NCBI RefSeq assembly: GCF_900169075.1
Contig: NZ_LT827015.1
Location: 1,364,001 to 1,428,000 of the forward strand
DNA length: 64,000 bases
Reading direction: 5' to 3'
From: Chryseobacterium phocaeense
GTDB taxonomy: Bacteria > Bacteroidota > Bacteroidia > Flavobacteriales > Weeksellaceae
Part shown: piece after piece, positions 48,821 through 56,799 of the stretch
Layout: every line of letters starts with the position of its first letter
Position numbering within the stretch: the stretch's first letter is position 1
Position numbers and translations under genes: made by a program
Notes under the pieces: model-generated
Databases searched by the model: none
Told to the model about the DNA's origin: nothing
The model's input: only the letters and a program-made list of their open reading frames with translations

Positions 48821-49999
48821 TTAAAGTAGTTCAAAGATCGAAGCAGCTCCCTGTCCCGTACCCACGCACATGGAAACCATTCCGTACTTATTGCCGCGTC
48901 TTCTCATTTCATCAAGAAGCTGGACGGTTAATTTTGTTCCGGTACAGCCAAGCGGGTGGCCAAGAGCAATAGCACCTCCGTTTACGTTAAGGATATCAGG
49001 ATTTAAGCCTAATTCTTTTTTAATGGCAACTGACTGTGATGCAAATGCCTCATTCAATTCAATTAAGTCGATGTCCTTTAATTCAAGTCCTGCCTGTTTT
49101 AAAGCTTTTGGAATAGCATAGATAGGACCCATTCCCATAATTCTAGGCTCAAGTCCTGCCGCTGCATAGGCTACTAATCTTGCTTCAGGCTCAAGACCTA
49201 ATTCTTTTACCATTTCTTCGCTCATCACCATAACAAAAGCAGCTCCGTCACTCATCTGGGATGAATTTCCGGCAGTAACGCTTCCTCCGTTGGCAAATAC
49301 CGGTCTCAGCTTGGCCAGACCTTCTAAGGAAGTGTCTTTTCTAGGACCTTCGTCAATAGAGAAATCAAACTTTTTAGACTGCATTTTCTGGTTTTCGTCC
49401 AGGAAATTGTATTCTACAGGAATGGAAACGATCTGATTGGCAAATTTCCCTTCAGCATTGGCTTTTAATGCTTTCATATGGGATTCATACGCAAACTGAT
49501 CCTGCTCTTCTCTGGTAATATTGTATTGTTTGGCCACTTCTTCAGCAGTATAACCCATTCCCCAGTAGTAATCAGGGTTGGTTTTAGCGATATCCGTTTC
49601 AGGAACCGGCTTGTAGCCACCCATCGGGATGTATGACATAGATTCTGTACCTCCCGCAATGATGCAATCAGCCATTCCGGCCTGAATTTTTGCAGAAGCA
49701 ATGGCAATGGCTTCACTTCCTGATGCACAGTATCTGTTCACGGTAACTCCCGGAACTTTGTCTGTGTTCAATCCCATCAGGGAGATCAGACGGGCCACAT
49801 TCAAGCCCTGTTCAGCCTCCGGCATTGCATTTCCAACGATCAGGTCATCAATTCTGTTTTTATCCAATTGTGGAAGTTCCGCCATTAGTTTTTCAATAAC
49901 GGTAGCGGCCATCACATCGGGTCTTGTAAATCTTAAACTTCCTTTTGGAGCTTTTCCAACGGCTGTTCTGAACCCTTTTACTATATATGCTTGTTTCAT
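48821..49999 (-). CDS. fadA: Acetyl-CoA C-acyltransferase (3-ketoacyl-CoA thiolase)
   Basis: 392 residues, full-length thiolase. Nucleophile Cys91 in NRYCASG, His348 in GGAIALGHPLGCTG and the C-terminal base Cys378 in MCVGTGQG are all present. It cleaves 3-ketoacyl-CoA with CoA, the last step of beta-oxidation. It is in one transcription unit with the multifunctional enzyme at 50475 and the acyl-CoA dehydrogenase at 46925. The fadB-fadA spacing is broken by an S23-like gene. Confidence 0.95.
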   Translation of the reverse strand: MKQAYIVKGFRTAVGKAPKGSLRFTRPDVMAATVIEKLMAELPQLDKNRIDDLIVGNAMPEAEQGLNVARLISLMGLNTDKVPGVTVNRYCASGSEAIAIASAKIQAGMADCIIAGGTESMSYIPMGGYKPVPETDIAKTNPDYYWGMGYTAEEVAKQYNITREEQDQFAYESHMKALKANAEGKFANQIVSIPVEYNFLDENQKMQSKKFDFSIDEGPRKDTSLEGLAKLRPVFANGGSVTAGNSSQMSDGAAFVMVMSEEMVKELGLEPEARLVAYAAAGLEPRIMGMGPIYAIPKALKQAGLELKDIDLIELNEAFASQSVAIKKELGLNPDILNVNGGAIALGHPLGCTGTKLTVQLLDEMRRRGNKYGMVSMCVGTGQGAASIFELL

Positions 50000-50014
50000 T
50001 TTGTTTAAATTTTT

Positions 50015-50049
50015 GTAAAATGTATAATGTAAAATGTCGGGTGTATTTT
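50015..50049. repeat. Heptamer array on the left side of the S23-like gene
   Basis: Register GTAAAAT, GTATAAT, GTAAAAT, GTCGGGT, GTATTTT. It continues less regularly (TTTACAC, TCTACTT) to the S23 stop codon at 50082. The ATGTCGGG segment is complementary to CCGACAT in the array on the other side of the gene. Confidence 0.65.
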
Positions 50050-50081
50050 ATTCCGTAGTTTACACTCTACTTTGTATCATT

Positions 50082-50435
50082 CTATTTTGAATAATTTTGT
50101 TTTAATTTGATGATCATATTTTGAACATGTCTGATTTCGGATATTAACAAATCAAAATCATCTTTTTTAATGAATTCCAAATCATTCGCAATTATAATCT
50201 GAGTTTCAAATTCAAAAGAAGAACCTAATGCAATGTTTAAAAATTGACAGAACTGTGGATTGGTATCTCTTCCAGCTCCTTCGGCAATATTAGACGGAAT
50301 TGAATAAAGACTTCTTCTCGACTGTGAAGTCAATCCGAATAATTCATCTTTAGGGAAATTTTTAGAAATAATATAGTAATGCTTACAAAGCAAAATTGAT
50401 TTTTTCCAAACCTCCAATTCCCTGAAATTATGCAT
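50082..50435 (-). CDS. Four-helix bundle protein (S23/bAvd-like)
   Basis: 117 residues, typical of the family first seen in rRNA intervening sequences: FRELEVWKKSILLCKHYY at the start, SQSRRSLYSIPSNIAEGAGR in the middle, and FLNIALGSSFEFETQIIIA. The fold is a pentameric helical barrel in relatives; some members assist retroelements, most have no known role. Here it sits between fadB and fadA in the same orientation, an unexpected place for a metabolic operon. Heptamer arrays lie on both sides in opposite orientation, so it looks like an inserted cassette. Confidence 0.9.
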   Translation of the reverse strand: MHNFRELEVWKKSILLCKHYYIISKNFPKDELFGLTSQSRRSLYSIPSNIAEGAGRDTNPQFCQFLNIALGSSFEFETQIIIANDLEFIKKDDFDLLISEIRHVQNMIIKLKQNYSK

Positions 50436-50443
50436 GTCAATAC

Positions 50444-50471
50444 TTTTTACATTTTACATCCGACATTGTAC
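50444..50471. repeat. Heptamer array between fadB stop codon and the S23-like gene
   Basis: Register TTTTTAC, ATTTTAC, ATCCGAC, ATTGTAC on the plus strand, ending 3 bp before the fadB stop codon (50475). GTACAATGTCGG on the minus strand is complementary to CCGACATTTTAC beyond the other end of the S23 gene (one mismatch). Confidence 0.65.
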
Positions 50472-50474
50472 AAA

Positions 50475-52868
50475 TTAATTTCTCAACGGTTTCCCATTCT
50501 GCAACATATACTGAATTCTCTCCAGTGTTTTTCTTTCACCACAAAGCTGAAGGAATGTTTCTCTTTCAAGATTCAATAGGTATTGTTCGGTCACTACGGT
50601 TGGTTCGGAAAGATTTCCTCCTACCATTACGTTGGCTAATTTATCGGCAATTTTCTTATCATGTTCAGAGATAAAGTTTCCGGTAAGCATCTGATCGGTT
50701 CCTACGTAGAACATTCCCAGGGCATCTTTTCCTAAAACTTTTACTTTCTGTTCGATGGGTTGTGTATAACCTTGTTCTGCCAATAGTTTTGCTACTTTTT
50801 TAGCTTCGGCAATCTGTCTGTTTTTGCTTACGGATACGATGTCTTTTCCTTTTTCAAGAATACCCATATCATAAGCTTCATAAGCGGAAGTAGCTACTTT
50901 ACCCATGGCGATATTCATGAATGCTTCACGAAGTCTGTTGTTTTTAACATCATCAGCATGGAATTCTCTTGAAGTTCTGAGGGTTAACTCTTTGGTTCCT
51001 CCACCGCCAGGAATTACTCCAACGCCGGTTTCTACCAGTCCGATGTAGGTTTCTGCTGCTGCAACCACTCTGTCTGCGTGCATCGTCATCTCGCAGCCGC
51101 CGCCAAGGGTCATTCCGTGAGGGGCAACCACAACAGGAATAGAGGAATAGCGTACTCGCATCATGGATTTCTGGAAATAGGCAATGGCCATATTCAGATC
51201 GTCCCAGTCCTGCTCGATAGCCATCATCAGGATCATCGCTAAGTTGGCACCTACAGAGAAATTGGTCCCCTGATTTCCAACTACCAGTCCGTCGTATTCT
51301 TTTTCTGCTAAATCAATGGCTCTGTTTAATCCGTCAAGAACTTCGCCACCCAGGGAGTTCATTTTGGAACGTATTTCAAAGTTGATGATTCCGTCACCAA
51401 GATCTTCAATGGCTGCTCCCGAATTACTCCAAAGGGTTTTGTTCTTTCTGATATTATCTAAAATGATAAAAGCATCCTGGCCTGGAATTGTATTATATGC
51501 TCCTGAGTTTTTATCAACGAAAATGCTTTGACCTTCATCATTTACTTTATAGAAGCTTTCTACATTTTTAACCCAGTCTGATACTTCATAGCCTGCATCT
51601 TTTGCCAGTTCAATACCTTTCTGAACGCCTACGGCATCCCAGATCTCAAACGGACCGTTTTCCCATCCGAAACCGGCTCTCATGGCATCATCAATTTTAT
51701 AGACTTCGTCAGATATTTCAGGAACTTTGTGAGATACATAAGCGAACAATGCGCCTAAAGATTTTCTGTATAATTCTCCGGCTTTGTCTTTACCGCCAAT
51801 TAAAACCTTAAAGCGGTCAATAGGCTTGTCGATATTTTTCGTTAACTCTAAAGTAGGGAAAGAAGATTTGCCCTGAAGTTCGTATTCCAGGGTATCAAGG
51901 TTCAGTCCGTGGATTTCTGATTTTCCTTCTGCATTTTTCACTTTTTTATAGAATCCCTGTTCTGTTTTGGAACCCAGCCATTTGTTATCCATCATTTTCT
52001 GGATATAAGGCGGAAGGGCAAAAACATCATTGAAATTGTTGGCTTCGGCACCGCTCTGGCGTACTCCATTCGCTACCATAACCAAGGTGTCAAGACCTAC
52101 AACGTCAGCAGTTCTGAATGTGGCAGATTTTGGACGTCCGATTACGGGACCTGTTAGTTTATCAACCTCAGAAACGGTCAGCCCTAATTTCTGTACATTA
52201 TGAAGCAGATCCATCATGGAGAAAACCCCGATTCTGTTGGCGATAAATGCAGGAGTATCTTTGGCTAAAACGGTAGTTTTCCCAAGGAATTTAGCCCCAA
52301 AGCTCATATAAAATTCCACCACCTCCGGAAGCGTATCTGCTGTAGGAATGATTTCCAGAAGAGGCAGGTATCTTACAGGATTGAAAAAGTGAGTTCCTGC
52401 AAAGTATTTTTTAAAATCGTCACTTCTTCCTTCCGTTAGAAAATGGATAGGAATTCCTGATGTATTAGAAGAAATTAATGTTCCCGGTTTTCTGAATTGT
52501 TCAATTTTTTCATAAACAGATTTCTTAATGTCCAGTTTTTCAACCACCACTTCAATAATCCAGTCTGTATTTTTGATCTTTGGAAGATCATCATCAAAGT
52601 TTCCTACTGTAATTCTGTCCGCAAATTTCGGAGAATAGAGAAGAGCAGGACTTGCTTTTTTCAGTTTTTCAAAGTTTTCAGAAGCTATTCTGTTTCTTAC
52701 CGCTTTGTCATCTTTGGTCAAACCTTTTTTCTGTTCAGCTTCCGTGAGTTCAAAAGGAACAATATCCAGCAGGGACACTTCTACGCCAATGTTGGCAAAA
52801 TGTGCTGCAATCCCGCTGCCCATAATTCCTGAACCAAGAACCGTAACATGTTTGATTCTTCTTTTCAT
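50475..52868 (-). CDS. fadB: 3-hydroxyacyl-CoA dehydrogenase / enoyl-CoA hydratase (FadN-type)
   Basis: 797 residues. Domain order: NAD-binding 3-hydroxyacyl-CoA dehydrogenase first (VTVLGSGIMGSGIAAHFAN at residues 8-26; SSNTSGIPI; GTHFFNPVRYLPLLEI), the second dehydrogenase part near 390-460, then the enoyl-CoA hydratase domain at the C-terminal end (GMTLGGGCEMTMHADRV, then ETYIGLVETGVGVIPGGGGT with the oxyanion and Glu residues). This order is that of Bacillus FadN, the reverse of Escherichia FadB. It performs hydration and oxidation steps of beta-oxidation. First structural gene of the operon, 55 bp after the MarR gene. Confidence 0.93.
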   Translation of the reverse strand: MKRRIKHVTVLGSGIMGSGIAAHFANIGVEVSLLDIVPFELTEAEQKKGLTKDDKAVRNRIASENFEKLKKASPALLYSPKFADRITVGNFDDDLPKIKNTDWIIEVVVEKLDIKKSVYEKIEQFRKPGTLISSNTSGIPIHFLTEGRSDDFKKYFAGTHFFNPVRYLPLLEIIPTADTLPEVVEFYMSFGAKFLGKTTVLAKDTPAFIANRIGVFSMMDLLHNVQKLGLTVSEVDKLTGPVIGRPKSATFRTADVVGLDTLVMVANGVRQSGAEANNFNDVFALPPYIQKMMDNKWLGSKTEQGFYKKVKNAEGKSEIHGLNLDTLEYELQGKSSFPTLELTKNIDKPIDRFKVLIGGKDKAGELYRKSLGALFAYVSHKVPEISDEVYKIDDAMRAGFGWENGPFEIWDAVGVQKGIELAKDAGYEVSDWVKNVESFYKVNDEGQSIFVDKNSGAYNTIPGQDAFIILDNIRKNKTLWSNSGAAIEDLGDGIINFEIRSKMNSLGGEVLDGLNRAIDLAEKEYDGLVVGNQGTNFSVGANLAMILMMAIEQDWDDLNMAIAYFQKSMMRVRYSSIPVVVAPHGMTLGGGCEMTMHADRVVAAAETYIGLVETGVGVIPGGGGTKELTLRTSREFHADDVKNNRLREAFMNIAMGKVATSAYEAYDMGILEKGKDIVSVSKNRQIAEAKKVAKLLAEQGYTQPIEQKVKVLGKDALGMFYVGTDQMLTGNFISEHDKKIADKLANVMVGGNLSEPTVVTEQYLLNLERETFLQLCGERKTLERIQYMLQNGKPLRN

Positions 52869-52923
52869 ATGTAAATTTTTATTATTGATAAGATCATATG
52901 CAGCCCGGAGACGGCATGATAAT

Positions 52924-53379
52924 TTATTTTCTGTTATTTAAAAGTTCGTTGGCAATTTTCATGATCTCGGACATCACCTCCTTGAAGGTTTCAATCTTCT
53001 CGGGAGCGATTTTTTCCATCACTTTCTTGTTAAAATTGACGACTACTTCTTTGGACATATTCCTTGAATTCAGACCTTTATCCGTAAGCTTAATGATCAC
53101 CTCCCTTTTATCGGCAGTGGTCTTTTCCTTGTAGATATACCCGTTGTCTTCCAGAAGTTTGATGATTCTGGTAAGAGAAGTAGGTTCAATGGCCATTTTG
53201 GGACCCAAGTTGGTACTCCGGGTTCCTTCTTTCGGGTCAATTTTAAGAAGAGTGAGGGCTTGTACTGCTGTAGAGTCGTGCTCCTGAGCAAGTTCTGTGT
53301 ACATTTTAGAAACAGCCAACCAGGTCTGTTTTAATACTAAATCTACGTTTTCTATTTTTTCCTTGTTATTATCCATCAT
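52924..53379 (-). CDS. MarR family regulator of the fad operon
   Basis: 151 residues from the ATG at 53379 (the adjacent ATG at 53376 is equally good; an upstream TTG at 53403 would add eight residues). A winged helix: MAIEPTSLTRIIKLLEDNGY is the recognition helix region, DKREVIIKLTDKG the wing, both standard for MarR dimers. It is the first gene of the unit that contains fadB, fadA and fadE, and two near-identical palindromes lie upstream. By analogy with acyl-CoA-responsive repressors, it probably represses the operon and itself until fatty acyl-CoA is present; the ligand is inference. Confidence 0.88.
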   Translation of the reverse strand: MMDNNKEKIENVDLVLKQTWLAVSKMYTELAQEHDSTAVQALTLLKIDPKEGTRSTNLGPKMAIEPTSLTRIIKLLEDNGYIYKEKTTADKREVIIKLTDKGLNSRNMSKEVVVNFNKKVMEKIAPEKIETFKEVMSEIMKIANELLNNRK

Positions 53380-53411
53380 TGATGTAAGAATGGTGTATTC
53401 CAAATTTAGTA

Positions 53412-53433
53412 AATATTATGCATGCATAGTATT
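53412..53433. promoter_or_regulatory. Candidate MarR operator 1
   Basis: AATATTATGCA-TGCATAGTATT, 22-bp palindrome with one mismatch, 33 bp before the MarR start codon. Core ATGCATGCAT. Confidence 0.65.
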
Positions 53434-53494
53434 TATTAAAGTTAAATTTTGTTAACAAGTTGATATTAAGCAGATTAAATTGTATGACAAGCAT

Positions 53495-53516
53495 AATACT
53501 ATGCATGCATAATATG
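53495..53516. promoter_or_regulatory. Candidate MarR operator 2
   Basis: AATACTATGCA-TGCATAATATG, the same palindrome as 53412-53433, 83 bp further upstream (about eight helical turns). It is near the end of the convergently placed neighbour, 26 bp after the stop codon of the ABC ATPase. Confidence 0.6.
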
Positions 53517-53541
53517 TGAATTATTTAATATAAACGCAGTA

Positions 53542-54465
53542 TTAATGAATGTTTTTAACGAAATAAACTATTTCTTCGAAAGATTGATATTGTTGCTTGC
53601 TGGTGTCAGTGAGGATTTCCCAAAAATCATTTTTATAGTCAAAATGCAGGGAAGACAAGTCTTTTTCAAAGTTTTTTTGAAGCAGCGAATAAAGCATTTC
53701 TTTGTGAACCGGCGGTGCGGTGATAGATGGGGGAACAAAATTTTCGTTCACCTGAAATAATGAAACATCCGTAAGTTCATCATGCCCGAGAAGAATATCT
53801 TCTACAAGCCCGGAAAATAGCTGCTGGTTTTTTACGTACCATATTTTGTCTGCAAACTCTTTGGATAGCCGCCAGTCGTGAGAGGAAAATAATATGATCT
53901 TCTGTTGTTCCTTGGCCAGTCTGCGGAGTGTTTTCAGGATAATAAGCTTGTTTTTCTCATCCAGATGGGTTGTTGGTTCGTCCAGAATAATAACCGGGGA
54001 ATTCTGTGTGATAGCGCGTCCGATGAATGCCTTCTGCAGGTTTCCGTCTGAAAGGTTTTTAAGAAGCGTATGTTTATACTGGGCAAGATCCAGTTCATCA
54101 ATAATATGCGCCACTTCATCCCTGTCTTCTTTTTTTAACTCAAAATAAAAAGGGTAGTAGATGTATTTTCCCAACGAAATAAGGTCTTCTACCGTATAAT
54201 GCTGCGGAATATCAGCCTTTGAAAAAACCACAGCAATATTTTCTGCAATTTCTTTAACGGAAAGATTTTTTATATTCTTCTGACCAATAGTAATTTCTCC
54301 GCTTAAAACAGGAACCTGATTCAAAATAGATTTGATAAGTGTTGTTTTCCCAACCCCATTATTTCCAATCAGAAGACATACATCACCTAATTTCAAATCT
54401 GCATACACATTTGAAATTAAGGTCTTATCGTAGCCTATACTGGCTTGCTTGATTTGTAGATGCAT
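53542..54465 (-). CDS. ABC transporter ATP-binding protein, siderophore/cobalamin type
   Basis: 307 residues. Walker A GNNGVGKTT (34-42), Walker B VIILDEPTTHLD, switch His in LFSSHDW. The signature motif is LSDGN instead of LSGGQ, a notable deviation. It belongs to the FecE/FepC/BtuD group and carries a C-terminal extension of about 60 residues. With the FecCD permease at 55213 it should form an inner membrane importer for an iron chelate or corrinoid. The two genes face the same way but are separated by 750 bp holding a dead GxxExxY gene and a repeat. No substrate-binding protein is in the window. Confidence 0.87.
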   Translation of the reverse strand: MHLQIKQASIGYDKTLISNVYADLKLGDVCLLIGNNGVGKTTLIKSILNQVPVLSGEITIGQKNIKNLSVKEIAENIAVVFSKADIPQHYTVEDLISLGKYIYYPFYFELKKEDRDEVAHIIDELDLAQYKHTLLKNLSDGNLQKAFIGRAITQNSPVIILDEPTTHLDEKNKLIILKTLRRLAKEQQKIILFSSHDWRLSKEFADKIWYVKNQQLFSGLVEDILLGHDELTDVSLFQVNENFVPPSITAPPVHKEMLYSLLQKNFEKDLSSLHFDYKNDFWEILTDTSKQQYQSFEEIVYFVKNIH

Positions 54466-54561
54466 TGAATATTTAGCTAATTATAAAGATGCAATTCTTT
54501 GCACAAAAATACAGTTTTAAGTATAGAAACTTATCGCAGCCTCATTTTATACTGTTAAACT

Positions 54562-54939
54562 TTATAAATGATTTACAATTCTTGTTATCCCATTTTTGAA
54601 AACATCAGATTGAAAGTTAAGTAATAAGCCTAGTTTACAGCCGGTCATTTTTAAATAAGTTAAAAGCTGGGCTTTGTGAGCAGGATTAATGTAATCTACT
54701 GTTTTTATTTCCAGGATCAGCTTGTTTTCTATTATTATATCCAACCTGAAAGCATTTTCAATTTTAAGATCATCATAGATAATAGGAAGCAGCTTTTATC
54801 TTTCAATCACTAGATCTGTTTTTGCAAGTTCATAAAACATACATTCTTCGTAAACATGCTCAAATAAGCCGGTGCCAAGTTTTTTATGGATCTTCAGGCC
54901 GACATCGAAAACAATTTTTGATAATTCATTTTCCGTCAT
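54562..54939 (-). pseudogene. GxxExxY protein gene with an in-frame stop codon
   Basis: From the ATG at 54939: MTENELSKIVFDVGLKIHKK, then LGTGLFEHVYEECMFYEL (the GxxExxY-type motif GLFEHVY), ...DLVIER, then TAA at 54798-54796 where a Gln (CAA) is expected. The same frame continues KLLPIIYDDLKIENAFRLDI, then LILEIKTVDYINPAHKAQLLTYLK and ends IVNHL. No indel; a single nonsense change. Intact members are about 125 residues, similar in length to this one. The nuclease-like fold is of unknown function. Confidence 0.8.
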
Positions 54940-54970
54940 TGTGTTGTGTTTTTTGCTAATATATAAAATG

Positions 54971-55151
54971 TTGGCTAATCGCAAGGACGCAAAGGATTTT
55001 GAGTGTGAAAACATTTTAAGGCGCAAGAAAATCGAAGATTTTCTGCAATTATTAAACGTAAATATGCAGTTTCAAATTTTATCTTTGATAAAATCTTTGC
55101 GCCTTAAAATACGAAATATATTAAGGAAAATTGCGTCTTTGCGATGACCAA
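54971..55151. repeat. Second MITE-like element, nested inverted repeats
   Basis: About 181 bp. Outer arms TTGGCTAATCGCAAGGACGC and (reverse complement of the right end) TTGGTCATCGCAAAGACGC. Inner arms ATTTTAAGGCGCAAGA and TCTTTGCGCCTTAAAAT. It would fold into one long imperfect hairpin. No target duplication is evident. GCAAAGACGCAA-type elements are widely dispersed in the genus as I remember it. Confidence 0.6.
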
Positions 55152-55184
55152 CAAGTAAGAATGATTAAATTAAAAAGGTCAAAA

Positions 55185-55212
55185 ATTTACAATTGGCCAT
55201 TCATCATTCACT
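55185..55212. repeat. Heptamer array abutting the FecCD permease stop codon
   Basis: ATTTACA, ATTGGCC, ATTCATC, ATTCACT in 7-bp register, ending at the base before the permease stop codon (55213-55215). Confidence 0.6.
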
Positions 55213-56184
55213 TTAAACTTTATTTTGCTTCAAAAGCATCAGTAAAATCACCGGTATACCAAATACAGAACTGATCACATTCATCGGGATCTGCGTTTTT
55301 TCAGACACTACAGAAAAAAGCATCATGACAAGCATTCCCAGAAACATATTTAAAATCCATTGTTGCCATAATTTGGATGGATTATAGATCAGTCTGCAGA
55401 AATGAGGAACTATAATTCCAACAAATAAAATAGGTCCCAAAAATGCTGTAACAGAAGCTGAAAGCAGGGAAGAAGCGATAATAATTAATATTTTCAACTG
55501 CTTCAGATTCACACCAAGGCTCTGTGCATAAGAAGTCCCCAACGAATTTCCTATCAGCGGTTTTATGGTTTTAAAGCAAATAAACATGCCTGTGAGGATG
55601 AGAATAGACAGGATGTAGATCTGGTTTCTGGTCACCATATTATTGGCTCCAAAAGACCATAGAATATAGTTTTTCAGGCTCTGGCTCTCAGCATAAAACT
55701 GTAATAATGAAACAATAGCTCCTGCAAATGCCGAAACAAGGAATCCAAATATAATAAGGTAGGATTTATCCTGAAGTTTATTCGACATGGAAAGAAGCAC
55801 CAGCATGAGACCAAGACTTCCTGCAATGGCTGAGAGACTGAGGAAGCTGTTCTGCAAAAATTCAGGAATCGGGAGGTCGTGGGAAAAGAAAATATAAAAA
55901 GCCACAGAAAGGCTGGCTACTGAGGTAATTCCTAAAATATCCGGACCGGCCAGTGGATTCTGAAAATATTCCTGCATCAGAAAACCGGAGGTAGGAATGG
56001 AAACTCCTGCCAGCAGTATCACCAGAACCCGGTTGATACGGATCTCAGCAATCTGGCTCTGGGAAGAATCCTGCAAAAAATCCTGAAGACTTAAACTTAA
56101 AAATCCTGTGTTCAGGTTGATGACCACGGTAAAAAGAATGGCGGCCGCCAACACCAGACACAGGATTTTGAATTTTTTTGACAT
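55213..56184 (-). CDS. FecCD-type iron-chelate ABC transporter permease
   Basis: 323 residues with nine or ten hydrophobic helices. Motifs of the family: RINRVLVILLAGVSIPTSGF near residues 45-65 (the RxPR-like segment), NPLAGPDILGITS, and GPILFVGIIVPHFCRLIYNP near the C-terminal third. It forms the membrane channel for siderophore, heme or corrinoid import with the ATPase at 53542. It is followed (in transcription) by a gap with a MITE and a dead gene before that ATPase. The TlpA lipoprotein gene lies 22 bp upstream on the same strand. Confidence 0.88.
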   Translation of the reverse strand: MSKKFKILCLVLAAAILFTVVINLNTGFLSLSLQDFLQDSSQSQIAEIRINRVLVILLAGVSIPTSGFLMQEYFQNPLAGPDILGITSVASLSVAFYIFFSHDLPIPEFLQNSFLSLSAIAGSLGLMLVLLSMSNKLQDKSYLIIFGFLVSAFAGAIVSLLQFYAESQSLKNYILWSFGANNMVTRNQIYILSILILTGMFICFKTIKPLIGNSLGTSYAQSLGVNLKQLKILIIIASSLLSASVTAFLGPILFVGIIVPHFCRLIYNPSKLWQQWILNMFLGMLVMMLFSVVSEKTQIPMNVISSVFGIPVILLMLLKQNKV

Positions 56185-56206
56185 GATCAGAAAAAATCTG
56201 GATGTT

Positions 56207-56767
56207 TTATTTTAAAAGCGCATCTACTTTGGCGTTTAGTATTTCTTCAGTCATCATCCCTAAATATTCATCGGTTTGATCTCCTTTTCTTAAATAAGTG
56301 AAAGGGATGGAACCTCCGTCCCATTGCTTGAAATTATTGGTAAAGAAAGTTGGGTCTAACTTTTGTCCGTCTAATAGAATGATGTTGCCGGCAAGCTGAT
56401 TTTCCTGTGCAAACATTTTTACAGCACTGTTCCATTCAGCTTTATCATCAAGATTGATGAAAGTAAATTTCACGGGTTTATCTTTTAATTCCTGCATTTT
56501 GTTCTTAAAATGTGGAATTTCTCTCATACACGGGCCACACCAGGTTGCAAAGAAATTGGTCACATATAACGTATCATTTTTCTGAGCCAGATATTTTCCC
56601 ACATCTTCCGGAGAAAGCTCCTTTGAAGTGTAAGCTTCCGATACTGCGGCTGTTTGGTCTGATACAGAGGCAGAATCTGTTGCAGCGGTATCTTCCGTTT
56701 TCTGACCTTCTTTCTTGCAGCTGTAAAGAGCAGTGAGAATAAGGGTGGATAAAATTATCTTCTTCAT
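56207..56767 (-). CDS. TlpA-like thioredoxin lipoprotein
   Basis: 186 residues. Lipoprotein signal with Cys17 (ALYSC), an Ala/Ser/Thr-rich linker to residue 45, then a thioredoxin fold with active site WCGPC (Cys77 and Cys80) in NFFATWCGPCMREIPHF and cis-Pro in GGSIPFTYL. It would reduce disulfides in the periplasm, for example in cytochrome maturation or outer membrane protein folding. It is upstream of the FecCD permease by 22 bp, likely one transcript. Divergent from the PaaE-like gene with only 32 bp between the start codons. Confidence 0.88.
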   Translation of the reverse strand: MKKIILSTLILTALYSCKKEGQKTEDTAATDSASVSDQTAAVSEAYTSKELSPEDVGKYLAQKNDTLYVTNFFATWCGPCMREIPHFKNKMQELKDKPVKFTFINLDDKAEWNSAVKMFAQENQLAGNIILLDGQKLDPTFFTNNFKQWDGGSIPFTYLRKGDQTDEYLGMMTEEILNAKVDALLK

Positions 56768-56782
56768 AAATTATTTTTTGAC

Positions 56783-56790
56783 TATTTTTG
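56783..56790 (+). promoter_or_regulatory. -7 element of the PaaE-like gene
   Basis: TATTTTTG, a perfect TAnnTTTG match 10 bp before the ATG. The -33 region would lie inside the start of the divergent tlpA-like gene and is weak; the transcript would be nearly leaderless. Confidence 0.4.
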
Positions 56791-56799
56791 AATTGAAGT

